Assembly (NCBI GenBank): GCA_963576725.1
Contig: OY755239.1
Coordinates: 55,329,640 to 55,393,639 of the forward strand
Length of the DNA: 64,000 bases
Direction of reading: 5' to 3'
Source of the DNA: Azorinus chamasolen
Lineage: Eukaryota; Mollusca; Bivalvia; Cardiida; Solecurtidae
Shown: one piece after another, positions 11,940-24,041 of the stretch
Numbering within the stretch: position 1 is the stretch's first letter
How the letters are laid out: each line of letters opens with the position of its first letter
Notes under the pieces: generated by a model
Seen by the model: only the letters and a program-made list of their open reading frames with translations
What the model was told of the DNA's origin: nothing
The model's database searches: none
Position numbers and translations under genes: made by a program

Positions 11940-12165
11940 CCCTTTCCTCCATAAATACGCCTTTCTATGCCTCTGTAAAAATCAGCTATTGAAACCATTG
12001 TGATAAATAGAGCATTTGCTCCTATAGGAGCAAATGCTCTATTTATCACAATGGTTTCAAACTACAAAATTCTAAAAAAATTCCCTTTCTCTAGTTAATG
12101 CTCCTTTTCGGTAGATTTATTCAAAGTGGTTGGATCTAAAAATAGCCATTAAGGGAAAGGGTTAA
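11936..12165. repeat. Family B element with perfect 68-bp palindrome
   Basis: The palindrome lies at 11991-12058: two 32-base arms around TATA with no mismatch. Ends TTAACCCTTTCC and GGGTTAA are intact. Confidence 0.92.
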
Positions 12166-12828
12166 TGTAGGTATAATATTTGTGTGGTATAAACCCTCTA
12201 GTTACATAATGTGCAAAGAGTTAAAAGCACATCACAGACTTTCTTGTAACACTCCCATGAAATTGACTTGCATTGTGTATTGATTTAGTACTGCAGAGTA
12301 TAAATCCTTTGAATACTGGATTTTTAAAGTGGAATACTGCCTCATTGTTTTACTGTAAAGTCTGTTCAGTATTGTTGGGTAATTTTGCTGGAAGAATTCG
12401 GAAGTCCAAAGAGTGAAGATCTTGATCAGATGACTCCTCCAGGAGCCTTCTGATCTGGGTGTACACTGTCTGCAGATAGCAGTTCACTTGTTTCCCGCAT
12501 TCAAAAGGTTAAAGTCTTCTCTCTCGGAGTCATAGAAATTCAAAATCAATGCAGGAGGACGGTGATGCCACGATAGATAGCCAAATTATGCAAGGCGAAC
12601 ATCCGGAATATTCTCTTTTTACATCTTTGCATTATATGACTAGAACTGAGTTTGTGCAGTATGTTTCCAGATGAGACAAGTAACTTGGCATTGCTCAAGA
12701 ACACTAACCTTTTGATGCTCTGATCACGCTGTTTCCATTCAACATTTTCTGCCATGGTTAGAACTTCCTGCATTTATATGCTATTATAAAGATCTCCATC
12801 TAATTAATATTTATGATGGCATTATTAT
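12166..12828. other. Non-coding stretch with one hairpin
   Basis: A hairpin near 12412-12472 (GATCAGATGACTCC/GGAGCCTTCTGATC) is followed by a flank like 7195-7400. No gene is recognised. A 75-codon minus frame at 12546-12773 has no family resemblance. Confidence 0.45.
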
Positions 12829-13080
12829 GTCTCCTAGACGAAGTGGGGGGGGGGGGGACATATTGTGTTTCTTCCATTTCTTATTATTATACACCCCATC
12901 AACAAAGTAAGGGGAGATATACTGGAATCATCCATTCGTCTGTCTGTCTGTCTGTCTCTCTCCGTCTGTCCAGACACAATTACACCTTTTCTACTGATGC
13001 AATTGTTCTGAAACTTCACATAGGGAAAAAACATGATAAGAGGAAGTGTCAAGCACAAGGTCCAGAACTAGCTTCAATGT
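12829..13080. mobile_element. Truncated element like 5081-6410
   Basis: Starts TATGTCTCCTAG, has a run of about 13 G at 12845, GACATATTGTG, then a second start (GGGGAGATATACTGGAATC) and GTCTGTC repeats. It is truncated at the next element. Confidence 0.5.
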
Positions 13081-13082
13081 TT

Positions 13083-13380
13083 TTAGCTCACCTGAGTATG
13101 CTCAGGTGAGCTTTTGTGATCACCCACCGTTGGGCATCTGTCCGTCCATCAACAATTGCTTTAAACGATATCTCCTCTGAAACCACATTGCAGAATTTAA
13201 CCTAACTTTACAGACATGATCTTTGTATTATGATCTATCAAAATTGTTAAAAGAATAAAAAAAAAACCAACAGTGGTCAGAATTAAATTTGATAGGAATA
13301 CTCTTCTTTTGGAATTATAAGTCTTCTTGTGACCCTCTACCAAAATTGCTTAAATGATCTTTTTATCACAACAAAACAGG
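13083..13380. mobile_element. Truncated GCTCACCTGAGC-type element
   Basis: Begins GCTCACCTGAG-TATG-CTCAGGTGAGC, TGTGATCACCC and GTCCGTCC. It lacks the other end seen near 3817-3855. Confidence 0.6.
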
Positions 13381-13444
13381 AGTCATCTGATTTGGGTCGA
13401 CTCTGTTTGCAAAGGCCTGAATTACATTTATATGAAGGAAAGGG

Positions 13445-13643
13445 CTAACCCTTCACTTCTTAATTCTTAATGCCTTTGCAAAGAGTAGAAACACGATAAC
13501 ATAAGTTAATATAGCACAACACTAAAGTATAACACAGAGTTGAACCAGATCAGAGTCTGCTGTTTGCTATTGAAAAAAGATAGATCTGATTCTACAGATT
13601 CTGCCTTATCCAAAACTTCTGTGTTTATATGTCATTATAACAA
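13445..13643. repeat. Family A fragment
   Basis: A decayed copy with CTAACCC near its left end and the flank GATCTGATTCTACAGATTCTG. Most of the core is lost. It abuts the next copy. Confidence 0.45.
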
Positions 13644-13865
13644 TTAACCCTTTCCTCCATGAAAAGTCATATAAGAAAATATGATAGCACATGAATACAC
13701 CAGGAATTTTTGGCCATGGCAGAAACTAGAATCAGATGATCTATAAATGTATTATAAGCAAACAGAGCAGACACTGATCAGAATGGCTCCTATAGAAGTC
13801 ATCTGATCTGGGTCTACTCTGTTTGCAAAGACATGGAAAGGCATATTTATGGAGTAAAGGGTTAA
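13644..13865. repeat. Family A element
   Basis: TTAACCCTTTCCTCC...AAAGGGTTAA. The core has GGCTCCTATAGAAGTC, one arm mutated. Confidence 0.85.
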
Positions 13866-15237
13866 TCTAGTTAATATTCTATTCTGCAAAAGCTGCAGCC
13901 ACTCTTTGACAGAAATTCAGAATGACCATGATTTACTTTGAGACTAGTTTTTAGATTCACACTTCAGAACAATACAGCTGTAATATTTTTCACTGTGCCC
14001 ACTTAGACTCACTAATGCCCAAGAACTCTTTAATGTTTGAAGTGTTGTAAACATTATGCAGGTCACGAAACTCATACCTGTTTAGAGGAACAGTTGCTTA
14101 TTTCAGAAGTCAGTTGATCATCTTTGATCAGAACTTGGTATGCCCTTGCATAACATTTCTTATAAAAATGCATATTAACAGAAAGGTTTTGTATCAGAAA
14201 TAAGAAAAGATCCGTAAAAAGACATTTCAAAGCAAGCTTTAACTTACGCCTTTCAAAATGACTGTCAAAAGGTCTTATTAGTTCTTGAAACATCACACGA
14301 GAACTATGTATTTCTGAGTTTCCAAATGTTCACATTCCCATCTTTAAGTGTTTCAAATATAGTTTTCAGCAAAATGATATCTTATTAAAGCATTTTTCTC
14401 ATTCTGCAATCATTTTAAAATTTCCGATGTATCTCTAAATCAAAATTACCAAATAATATTGCTTTATGTTTTATCTTCTATCCTGCTTAAACATGTTTTA
14501 GGCAGTCATTTTATGCTTGCGTAAAACCTCACTTGTTATTTATTACACGGATATTCATGTAGTTAAGGGACTTGATTATCAGCCAAACTCCTTGTTTTCA
14601 GCACTCAGTGAAGTGATTCCAATGAAAAGCTTGGCAGAGAATTATGGAACATAATCTATGAACCCTAATTACATTAGGACAGCCAATCTTTCTTCTCCAT
14701 GGTTTTGTAAAGCTGAATAAGTCGATTTTGCACCATTTTTAGAAGTTTGAATTAGACTGACATACATGTTATAGCAAGTAGCGTAGACCAGATCAAGCTG
14801 CTCTTTCAGGAGCAGTTTGGTCTGAGTCTGCACTATTTGCCCAAAATTGTTTGTCAGAATTTTTGGGGTAGATTTTCCTTAATACGCCTTATCTGGGAAA
14901 TCTGCAAAACGTTACGGTGCATTATCTTTTCTGCTTTTGTGGGGTGTACTGAAGATTACATAATTCTATATATGAATTTCCATTGGGGCTTCTTTGAGCT
15001 TACAGTGCTGGTAATCATCACATTGAAAGCAACTTCATTGATTTCTTCTCAGTTCAGAATCATAAATAGATCAAAAGGGCAGGGATAAAACATTTCCTGA
15101 CAAGCGATACCGCTATGGCACAGTGAAAGAAATTAAATGTCATGTGAAATGTTTGATCAATGCTTACAATCCTTACAGTGTTAATCACGACCTGACGGGC
15201 ACTTATAAACAGTTTGGAATCAGATCAGAAATAAAAA
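13866..15237. other. Long element-poor stretch with one solo hairpin
   Basis: Few repeat hallmarks. A palindromic core without TTAA ends lies at 14773-14839 (GTAGACCAGATCAAGCTGCT/AGCAGTTTGGTCTG). A minus-strand frame at 14072-14296 ends at AAACAG followed by GTATGAG, a plausible donor, but its protein resembles nothing I know. The missing CSPG4 first exon could be in or beyond this region; I do not see it. Confidence 0.4.
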
Positions 15238-15665
15238 TACAGTAGATACTGTCCTAAGTGGCCATCAAAAATGGGTCAAATTATCAGGGTCTGTAAGGCA
15301 GGTGGTAGCTTAATGCAGGTCTAAAGTAATGCAGGAGCTTTCTGCTTTACTTTTGCCCTGCATTAAGCAACCGCCTGTTTTTTAAAACTTCCATGTTCAA
15401 TAAATGAATGGCCATTTAACCCTTTCCTCCATAAATACGCTTTTTTATGCCTTTATAAAAATCACCTGTTGAAACCATTGTGATAAATAGAGCATTAATT
15501 TTGCTCCTATAGGAGCAAATGCTCTATTTATCACAATGGTTTCAAACTACAAAATTCCAACATTTTCCTTTTCTCTAGTTAATGCTCCTTTTCGGTAGAT
15601 TAATTCAAAGTGGTTGGATCTAAAGATAGCCTATGAGGTAATGGGTTAAGACAGGTTCTGTTATA
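15238..15665. repeat. Family C element split by a family B insertion
   Basis: TA-CAGTAGATACTGTCCTAAG start, GTGGTAGCTTAATGCAGG palindrome arm, and end GGTTCTGTTATA after the insertion. The unbroken paralogue at 50095-50288 aligns on both sides. Confidence 0.85.
15416..15649. repeat. Family B element inserted in family C
   Basis: TTAACCCTTTCCTCC...ATGGGTTAA. The palindrome carries a 5-6 base insertion (GCATTAATTTTGCTCC). The host element has a single TTAA here in its uninterrupted paralogue. Confidence 0.9.
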
Positions 15666-15919
15666 TTATCTTTTAAACTTGAGCAGATCAAAACTTTTGC
15701 AGACAACAGCAATCAAGTCCAATTAGTAACCATGTATATTTTGTTTGGGGATTTTGAATGACCAACTTGAGATCCATAGTACCATGAAAGCATGTGTATA
15801 TATGCATTCTAAAGAATATAGTTTTGATTGATTTATGTATATCTAAGTTTATGTGTAAATTCTTGCTGGCTTTTGCCAATGTTTCAAGTGATCCAGTTTG
15901 ACATTCTGATGATCAAAAT

Positions 15920-16154
15920 TTAACCATTTCCTTCATGTAAACGCATTTTCACACATTTGCAAACAGAGTATATCTATAGGAGCCATCTGATCAGGGTCTG
16001 CTCTGTTTGCTAATGGTCTTTAAAAGGTATGTTTCTTTACTTTCTAAAATGGCTACAATATTCCACCTTCCATATTTCATTATAACTCTTTTGTTCATGA
16101 ATATTCAGTAGGTATTGAAATTTGGAATAAACATAGAACAGGGAAAAGCTTTAA
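15920..16154. repeat. Family A2 element
   Basis: TTAACCATTTCC...GCTTTAA ends. The left arm of the core is deleted (GAGTATATCTATAGGAGCC). A2 flank TAGGTATTGAAATTTGG is present. Confidence 0.75.
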
Positions 16155-16174
16155 GGTTATAAGGGAATACTGCT

Positions 16175-16403
16175 TTAACCCATTCCCTCATATTGACGCC
16201 TTTTGACGCCTCTGTAAAAGTCACTTTATGAAACCACTGTGATAAATAGAGCATTTGCTCCTGTAGGAGCAAATGCTCTATTTATCACAATGGTTTCAAA
16301 CTACAAAATTCCGAAATTTTCCTTTTCTCTAGTTAATGCTCCTTTTTGGTAGATTTATTCAATGAGGTTGTATCTAAAAATAGCCTATGAGGTAATCGGT
16401 TAA
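16175..16403. repeat. Family B element, 100 bases before a CSPG4 exon
   Basis: TTAACCCATTCCCTC...ATCGGTTAA. The palindrome has a TGTA heart and one arm mismatch. Confidence 0.88.
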
Positions 16404-16502
16404 TAAATTAAGCAAATTACAGTGTTTGCGAATAGAATTTTACAATTACCTAAAGGCAAAGAAGTAAATGTGATTTTATAGTGCTAACTTTGTCCATTTC
16501 AG

Positions 16503-16672
16503 TTTCCTTCTACGGAGAAAGCCACATCCACATTCCACTTCATGATGCATTCCGTGAGACAGATCTTGAGCTGCGATTTAAAGCCTCCCGACCATATGGC
16601 ATGCTATTTATGTTGGCAGGGCGAGCAGACTACTTCTTGTTACAGCTATATGCGGGAACAGTTGAGCTAAAG
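16503..16672 (+). CDS. CSPG4: CSPG4-like proteoglycan, exon coding first part of laminin-G domain 1
   Basis: Internal coding exon of a CSPG4/NG2 (kon-tiki) homologue. It is preceded by a pyrimidine-rich tract and AG at 16501-16502 and followed by GT at 16673. The reading starts with two bases completing a split codon (phase 1 intron) and ends on a codon boundary. The translation holds SFYGESHIHIPL and ADYFLLQLYAGTVELK. These match the start of the mature CSPG4 ectodomain (ASFFGENH..., ADHLLLQLYSG in mammals), the first laminin-G domain. The exon gives residues 1-56 of the visible protein. The signal-peptide exon should end in phase 1 further upstream; I could not identify it, so the gene is open at its 5' end here. 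Reading through the donor site would give a false longer frame into a TG/G microsatellite. Confidence 0.9.
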
Positions 16673-16749
16673 GTTGTTGCCTTTCAGACAATTAATTTTA
16701 TTTGTCTTATATCAGTTTGTTCGTTTATTGATGAGGGTAGAAGTGGAGT

Positions 16750-16856
16750 TGTGTGTGTGTGTGTGTGTGTGTTGGGGGGGGGGGGGGGGGGGGGGGAATG
16801 GGGGTTTCATCCGAAAATATCCTCTACATATATGTATATATATATATATATTCTCA
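16750..16856. repeat. Compound microsatellite
   Basis: (TG) run, then about 22 G at 16775-16796, and (TA) at 16836-16852. It follows the CSPG4 donor site closely. Confidence 0.85.
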
Positions 16857-16898
16857 ATGTAACTCTTCCATCAGTTTCTTTTTATACCCAAGCAAAAA

Positions 16899-17950
16899 CA
16901 GTTTGAAGGAGTATACTGGAATCATCCTGGTGGTCGGTTGTTCGGGCCGTCGGTCAGTCCATCCGCATTTAAACATGGGTAGTTGGTGTTGCAAACTCCT
17001 CCTTCAATTTGAAAGTTATTGAATTTGTGTAGGGCATACCACAAATAGTAAATGTACAAGACACAATTTTCATGTGTTTAGCGCCAGGCATTGCAGAATT
17101 ATCTCCCTTTGAACTTTGAGCATTTTTTTAGTCATTTTGGCATGAAACATGGATTGTTGGTGTTGCGAACTCCTTCAATTTGAAAATTACTGAATTTATA
17201 CTAGCCACTCATAATAACAATGAATACTAGATGTGCAAGATGCAATTTCCATGTGTTTAGTGTCAGAAATTGCAGAAATATCTCCCCTTGAACATTGAAG
17301 GGCATGCAACATAGATAGTTGGTGTTGCGAACTCCTCCTTCAGTTTGAAAGTTGTATTGAATTTATGTTTGGCAAACATAATAACTATGAATAGCAGATG
17401 TGCAAGATATAATTTCCATGTGTTTTGTGCCAGGCATTGCAGAAATATCTCAATATTTCATGTTTCATTATAACTAATTTGCCCATGAATATATAATAAA
17501 CGTAGAACAGGGAAAGAGTTAAGTGTATTTTGCATGGCACAATTTTCATTTGCATGTGTTCAGGTAGTATGGAGTTACCTGCCCTTGAACTTAGATAACG
17601 GTTTACCGTTGTATATGAACTTGTGATACGATCAACTTCTAGATTTCGTCAGATTTCTATGAAAGTTTGTACACATGGTCTCTTTGCAGTGTAGATGTGC
17701 ATGACATAAATCATTTTAATGTCAAGAGTTATCTGCCCCTGAACTTGCCAAATGTGTTGCTAGCCAATAAAGTTTGTGGATTGTCAACTTCTTATAAAGT
17801 TTTCAACATAATTATTTGAAAGTTGATACACATGACCTCTATGAAATGTAGATATGCATCACATAATTTGTTCTAGTATCTAACATATAGAAGTTATCAG
17901 CCCTTAGATTTGTGATCAAAACTACCGTGCAGAAGTATTCATAATACTAG
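16899..17950. mobile_element. Element with three to four diverged internal units
   Basis: Starts near GGAGTATACTGGAATCATCC and GGTCGG. Diverged units with GTTGGTGTTGC(A/G)AACTCC (16983, 17159 and 17320) and CAATTT(C/T)CATGTGTTTAG recur every 160-180 bases. It is non-coding and lies in the CSPG4 intron. Confidence 0.55.
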
Positions 17951-17989
17951 TACTAGTAATAGTTCTAGATAGATCTTAATTATTTCATA

Positions 17990-18215
17990 AACAAATACAG
18001 CTGGCCCTGATCAGACTGCTGTAGGAATAAGAGCTGTCTGATCTGGATAAGTTCTGTTTGCAAAGGTGTAGAAAGGTGTATGGATGGAGTGAAGAGTTAA
18101 AATTTGAAATAAAACAAATGAAGACCAATTGTAAACAATCATACCTGTAACATGTAAGCGAACAGAGTAGACCCTGATCAGACACCTGATTAGGGTCTAC
18201 TCTGTTTGCAAAGGT
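17990..18215. repeat. Two decayed family A cores
   Basis: Cores at about 18000-18065 and 18152-18212 with GACCCTGATCAGAC and CTACTCTGTTTGCAAAGG. One flank ends GAGTTAA near 18098. Confidence 0.55.
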
Positions 18216-18237
18216 GTTAAAGCTTGAATTATCAAGT

Positions 18238-18448
18238 TCAGTCAAAAAATCCACTCTAAACCGGAATTATAGTAGGGAAGAATTTAAATACTTTCAGGTA
18301 GGTGGCTGCTTAATGCAGGGTGAAAGTCAGGCAGAAAGCTCCTCTAGGAGCTTTCTGCATGACTTTCACCCTGCATTAAGCTGCCACCTGTCTCCAAGAC
18401 CAAACTTTGTACTAAATTAAATGTCCGGTTTAGAGAAGTTATACTGTA
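18238..18448. repeat. Family C element
   Basis: CTCTAAACCGGAATT left end and GTCCGGTTTAGAGAAG ... ACTG-TA right end. The palindrome runs about 18298-18390 around AAAGCTCCTCTAGGAGCTTT. It lies 60 bases upstream of the giant CSPG4 exon. Confidence 0.85.
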
Positions 18449-18507
18449 ATGGGTTTAATAGTGTCTTTTGAGTGCTCTTTAGAATTATTCTCCCTTTCCT
18501 TTTTCAG

Positions 18508-21500
18508 GTTAACTATGGGGTAGCTGAAAACAGACTTGACCTTGGTCAACAGAGATATGATGACCTTCAGTGGCATGTAGTCAAGGTCACATCTAAAGGG
18601 GACACGATATCCATCACAGTGGACGACAAAACAGTAGAGAAAGAGATAGTAGGAGAATTCAGAGAGCTCAGCATCCCTTCAGGAGTATATCTAGGAGGTG
18701 TGGATGACAAACAAATATTACAAAAGCATGCTCATCTAAAGTACTTCAGAGGTGCCATTGACCGTGTAATATTTAACAACATGGATATTATTGATATGGC
18801 TCAAAAGCTCACAGACCCAGGGAATGTTGTGGAAGTATCCTGGTCTGTTGACGACATTTTCAACGCAGCGAGAGTCTCAGCAGTATCTTTACAGTCTGAT
18901 ACATCATTCTTTTCCTTCACCCACATTCATCCGGGACAGGAGAGAACGGTATCAATGCTGCTAATGACACAGTCTCAAACTGCTCTTGTATTATTTAGTT
19001 ATACACACCATTCATTGAAAAAGCATTTTATTGCACTGGAACTTATAAATGGAAAATTACGACTGACGGTGTGCAAAGATGAGGAATCTGTGTCAGTGGA
19101 ATCCAATGTAACAGTGAGTGAGTCTAAATGGTATCCTGTCAACCTAAGCGTGACATCAACAGTAATTCAGTTAGAAGTAGATGGTGAGTCAGAATCAGTG
19201 TCTTTTGAAGATAAGACAGGGGCTATTTATTCTGGACTGTTGTTCTTTGGAGGAATCAACCAAAAAAGTAGATCACTTGTGATACAACAGGGACTTGAAT
19301 CTGTAACTGGTGTGAACAGTCAGAACATCGGACTAGTTGGATGCATCAAAGAAGTCTTGATAAACCACAGAGTGTACAACATTCATGATATTCACTCGAG
19401 TCGTTTGATTGAAGCTGGATGTTCACATGTGGAGGACTGTGAAGCAAGCAACTGTGTAACTCAGGCTCCTGCACAAATGAAGCCACGCTCAGACTCTAAC
19501 AGTAATGAAGAGCAGATGTTGTCAGTGAATCCACTCCATGTAAATGAAGGGGGTAGGGCTGAAATAACAACACAAAATATTGAAATTGTGTATGACTTCA
19601 AGGAATTCGGAATTCGAGAATCTGCAATTATGATTAATGTAGTGAAATCACCGAAGTATGGTGAGATTGAGGTAGATCTGGGGAGGAGACGAACAAGTGA
19701 TATGTTTACATATCTTGATTTGAGTAGAGGGAAAGTCACATACATACATGAAGGGTATGAGCAGTTCTCGGATGAAGTGTCTATGGAAGTGGAAATATAT
19801 ACTAGTCGTAGGTCTGAGAAAGATATTCCAGAAAAGTTACAGCAGAGTTATGCATTTCTGTTGCCAATAGTCATAAAACCTATAAACGATCCTCCAAAAA
19901 TCATTGTTGGGAATAATGGAAACCTGAAATTGATTGAGAACACAAAGATAAGAATTACTAATGATTTTCTAAGTGCAGACGATCCTGACACCCGACTGTC
20001 TCACCTTAGATATGAGGTTATCAAGCCACCAACAGTAGGGTACTTTGAAAGACAGGGGAAAACTGGTCAGTCGATATTAGAATTTTCCCAAGCAGAAGTA
20101 AATGATAAGCAAATATGGTTTCATCATCTTGGAAGAGGGAATTCTGATGTTACTATGAGGCTTACTGATGGTCAGGCCTTTAGTGAACCAGTGACAGTCC
20201 ATATTCAGACTGTAGAACTGGCATTGAAAATTATTAAGAATACTGGACTTCTCTTACCTTATAATTCATTTGCTACTATAGATAGCCGCAATTTGACGAC
20301 CATCAGCAACTTACCGTCACAAGAAGTGGAAATCAAATATGAAATAATTTCGCAGCCCCATTATGGAGTGATTGAGAAAAAGCATTATGTTGATGGTAAA
20401 TGGCATGAAGTTCGATCATTTGTTCAACGTCATATCGATAACGGACATATTCGATACCATTACACTGAGCCTTCTAAGACCCCTCTGGCAGACTACTTTA
20501 AATTTAGAGTTACAGCTAGAAAGTTTACTACTGAAAACAATTACTTCAGTATTCATTTTGAAGATATTTACATGACTCTAGAGAAAAATGAGAAATTAAT
20601 TCTGCTTCATCAGCCATATGGGGTTGTGTCATCTTCAAATATCAAAGCTGGAACAAACAACCCACTTATCCCACCAAGCAGTATTAAGTTTATAATTGTA
20701 CGCCCCCCTAGTCGTGGTGACTTTTACAAAACTAATCAAAGACAGTTCAGGCTGAGTGATATAGCTCAAGGTCATTTACTGCGTAGGGATGCCACATTTA
20801 CCCAGGAAGATATCGACAATGAAAAAATATACTACAAACTGAAAACAAATTCCTATGAGAAAGTAAATGATTTCGCAGAACTAGAAATCATGTTTGCTGA
20901 ATCATCGCGAAAGCTTTTACGATTCCGAATTGAATATATACCGGGCAAAAGTGGTGTAAGGTTTATAAACAATGGGTTGACTGATGTAATTGAAGGGGAC
21001 CTTAAAGCCATAGACAAACACAGTCTGTTCATTCAGACTGACAACTTCAATGATTTTGAATACTCAGTCACCTCACCACCTAAACATGGTCAACTCCAGA
21101 TCATAGACCCACGATCTTCAGCCATGCTTCAGTCAGATATCAAGGAATTCACAAATGCTGATATAAATGATCGAAAACTAGTGTACAAGCATGATGATTC
21201 AGAACATGACAGGGATTCCTTCACATTCACTGCTGTCCCCGTCATACGGAGAGGTCTTGGACAAAGAGAGATCCCAGAATTCACAGGAACATTTGAAATC
21301 CAAATGCTTATGATCAATGATAATGAGCCTGTTAGGCTGGTGGACAAGGTCTTTAAAGTGGTACGCAACAAGGAGCGCATTATTACCATAGATGATTTAG
21401 CCTTTACTGATCCTGATATAGATTATGATACTGATAACTTACTCTACACCAGACGAGGCATACCTAATGGAGATATTTTACATGCAAAAAATCGCTCAGA

Positions 21501-22888
21501 AATTTATCAGTTCAAGCAGAAGGACTTGAAGGACAGGCAGATAATTTTTCAACACAGAGGAGATGATTTGGGAAGAGCTGCTATTTTTGTTACTGACGGC
21601 CAGTTTTACACATCCTGTTTATTGGAGATTCAGGCTGGTGACCCTTATATTAAAGTGATTGAGAATACGGGCATCCAAGTCAAAAGAAACAATAAAGTAG
21701 CAGTAACTGTACAAAATCTCAGTGTTGAAACCAATGTAGACACAGATGACAAGAACATTCGTTTTTTTACGACTGAGGAACCCATTGAAGGCCATTTTGA
21801 GATAAGGGAAAAAGAAGTTCTCCAATTTACATATGATGATATTAAGGCCCAGAGACTGGTGTATAAGCATGATGGAGGTTCTAAACTTAAGGACAGTTTT
21901 AAATTTGCTGTTAGGGCTGACTATGCCCAAGTACAAGACAGTTTTTCTATTCACATTATAATAGAATCTGCCCAACTGCCACCAAGAGTTGTAAATAATC
22001 ATGTTCTTGAAGTATTTGGAAATGGAAGGAACGTTATAGAGAAGTCCCATTTATTGATAACCCATCCAGATAGTTCAGAAAATAGTATCGAGTACCTAGT
22101 TCTTGTTCTACCCAAACATGGACGTCTTTTCCGTGGGAGTACAGAACTGACTGTGGACAGTGATATGACATTCACACAACATGATATAAGTCAAAGACTT
22201 GTTACTTACCAACTGGACAATATGTCTGCTACTACAGATCAGTTTATATTTGAAGTAACCAATGGCTATGAAGCCTTACGCGGCCTTGAGTTTCTTATCA
22301 ACATTATTCCAACCACTCTGACATTGCAAATTAAAAATTTTACCATAAGGGAAGGTGGAAAGAAAGCTTTAACATCAAAGTTTCTCATAATTGATGATAA
22401 ATTTGTTGAGGGTCAGTTAGTCAATTTTGTTGTGACTCAAATGCCAGTTCATGGGATCATTGAATTTTCAAACAACAAAGGGGTATCCATTTCGAAATTC
22501 ACATCTGATGATGTATCCAACAAGGTTGTTTATTATGTGCATGATGACAGTGATACTTCTTGGGACCAATTCATGATTATGGCAGTATCTGAAGACAAAT
22601 CACAAGAGAGTGAAGAGAGAACATTTATGATCACAATTGATGCACTCAATGATGAAGCCCCAGTTATAGAAAAGAATTCAGGCTTAGAAGTGTGGGTGGG
22701 ATCAATGACTCAGATTACGTCAGAGAACCTGCAAGCCCGAGACCCAGATACACCAGCCACAGAGCTAGAGTACAGGCTGTCCATGCCTACAAACGGGCAT
22801 ATCTCTATTCTAAACAACACCTTCAAGCCTATAGTCAGCTTCATGCAGTCATGGATTGATGACGGGATTATTGTATTTGTTCACACAG
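18508..22888 (+). CDS. CSPG4: CSPG4-like proteoglycan, giant exon: rest of laminin-G 1, laminin-G 2, CSPG repeats 1 to 10 (part)
   Basis: A 4381-base exon. The acceptor AG is at 18506-18507 and the donor GT at 22889. It enters on a codon boundary and leaves after the first base of a Gly codon. It codes residues 57 to about 1517. The first laminin-G domain is completed (VNYGVAENRLDLG). The second runs roughly over residues 163-365, with cysteines in GLVGCIKEV and EAGCSHVEDCEASNC. CSPG repeats begin near residue 394 (VNEGG). I count nine full repeats and most of a tenth, by the recurring pattern of P..G, F(T)..D(I/V) and V.Y.H(D). CSPG4 is a single-pass surface proteoglycan that binds collagens and growth factors and links to integrin signalling. 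The frame is open throughout and carries no mobile element, unlike everything around it. A large exon for this part is also typical of vertebrate CSPG4. Confidence 0.95.
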
Positions 22889-22940
22889 GTAATTGTATTG
22901 TCAGTTACAGAGCTGTAGAGTTATCTGTGAAGAGAACTTT

Positions 22941-23131
22941 TTAACCCTTTACTTCATGAATATTCATATAAGAAATTATGTATGCATGAATATTAATTAG
23001 GGATGATCTGTAAAGATTTGTAAGGAAACAGAGCAGACCTGGATCAGATGGCTGATGTAGGAGCCATCTGACCTGAGTATACTCTGTTTGCAAAGACTTT
23101 AAAAGGACATATTTATGGAGTAAAGGGTTAA
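22941..23131. repeat. Family A element, short copy
   Basis: TTAACCCTTTAC...AAAGGGTTAA, 191 bp. Core GATGGCTGATGTAGGAGCCA. Confidence 0.88.
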
Positions 23132-23275
23132 ATCGCTTATTACTCATTTATGCTCATCAGAATCGCTTTGGGGAGCAATTCTATTGAGTACCAGCAAGAT
23201 AGGGTTTGGCAGAGAAATATAGAAAATATGAGCTACAGATAAAGGTGCATACCCAAATACTAAAATCGTCATTTC

Positions 23276-23360
23276 TCCACTAAACCCTATACTGTGACCA
23301 CTCTTTAGAAACGTCTCTTCGAGACTATTCTAAAGAGTGGTCACAGTATAGGTTTTGGTG
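23276..23360. repeat. Foldback with GTGACCACTCTTTAGAA arms
   Basis: Arms of about 36 bases (ACCTATACTGTGACCACTC-type) flank a small loop around CTCTTCGAGA. A related foldback lies at 33432-33525. Confidence 0.75.
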
Positions 23361-23967
23361 GAGGAATAAAGGAGTTATTCTTGAAAATGTTTTAATTTAC
23401 GCATTTTATCTGGACCTCTGTATGTAAACTAGATTCCTAAATACTCCTATCTACCGCTCTGCAATTAGACGTAAACACAGCACAGGTCAAGGTGATTTGA
23501 ATTTACTTCATCAATTATGACAATATTCATAAATAAGAAATAGTGACATCATGAATACATATTTGCTGAATTGTGTAGACCGAGGCTAGCTGCTGTGTTT
23601 GAGACACATTGTCTGATGTCTGATCATGGTCTGCAATCTTTGACAAGAATCGGTGCAAGCAGGATTTGTTACCACACTTTATTTACATTGTAGACATTGA
23701 TTTATGTGAATCCCCTGTAGCAAGGCCTTTTCATAAATGTTAAAATTTTGGACTTTTGAGCTTGACCTTTTAAATTTGACCTTATTTTCACAGGCACTAC
23801 AATCTGACCAAGGGCCATAACTCAGTAAGGCTTTTTTGAAAAAATTATGTCCTTTTATGGACTAAGGAAATAAAAATTTAAGACGTCTCGACAGATGAGC
23901 GTTAGCACCCGCATACTAAAATGCTAGTATACCCTAATTATACTTAGTATTCGGAACGACAAACTTA

Positions 23968-24034
23968 GGCAAATAGTGCGAACCCAGATGAAACTGCTTC
24001 TTCAGAAGCAGTTTCATCAGAGACTACACAACTT
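23968..24034. repeat. Solo palindromic core
   Basis: CAAATAGTGCGAACCCAGAT ... GAAACTGCTTCTTCAGAAGC and the mirror arm, without TTAA ends. It is related to 14773-14839 and 55102-55166. Confidence 0.6.
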
Positions 24035-24041
24035 ATCTTAT

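Larger units (their letters stand above)
16673..18507 (+). other. CSPG4 intron between laminin-G exons
   Basis: GT-AG intron, phase 0, 1835 bases. It holds a compound microsatellite, a repeat-bearing element (16899-17950), degraded family A hairpins and a family C element. I see no coding sequence. Confidence 0.85.

Noticed and set aside
16481..16906. CSPG4 exon read through into the TG/G microsatellite
   Set aside because: The donor GT at 16673 and phase-0 joining to 18508 give the conserved laminin-G sequence; read-through does not.
21619..22050. 143-codon minus frame inside CSPG4
   Set aside because: Shadow of the giant CSPG4 exon; no splice context or family similarity.
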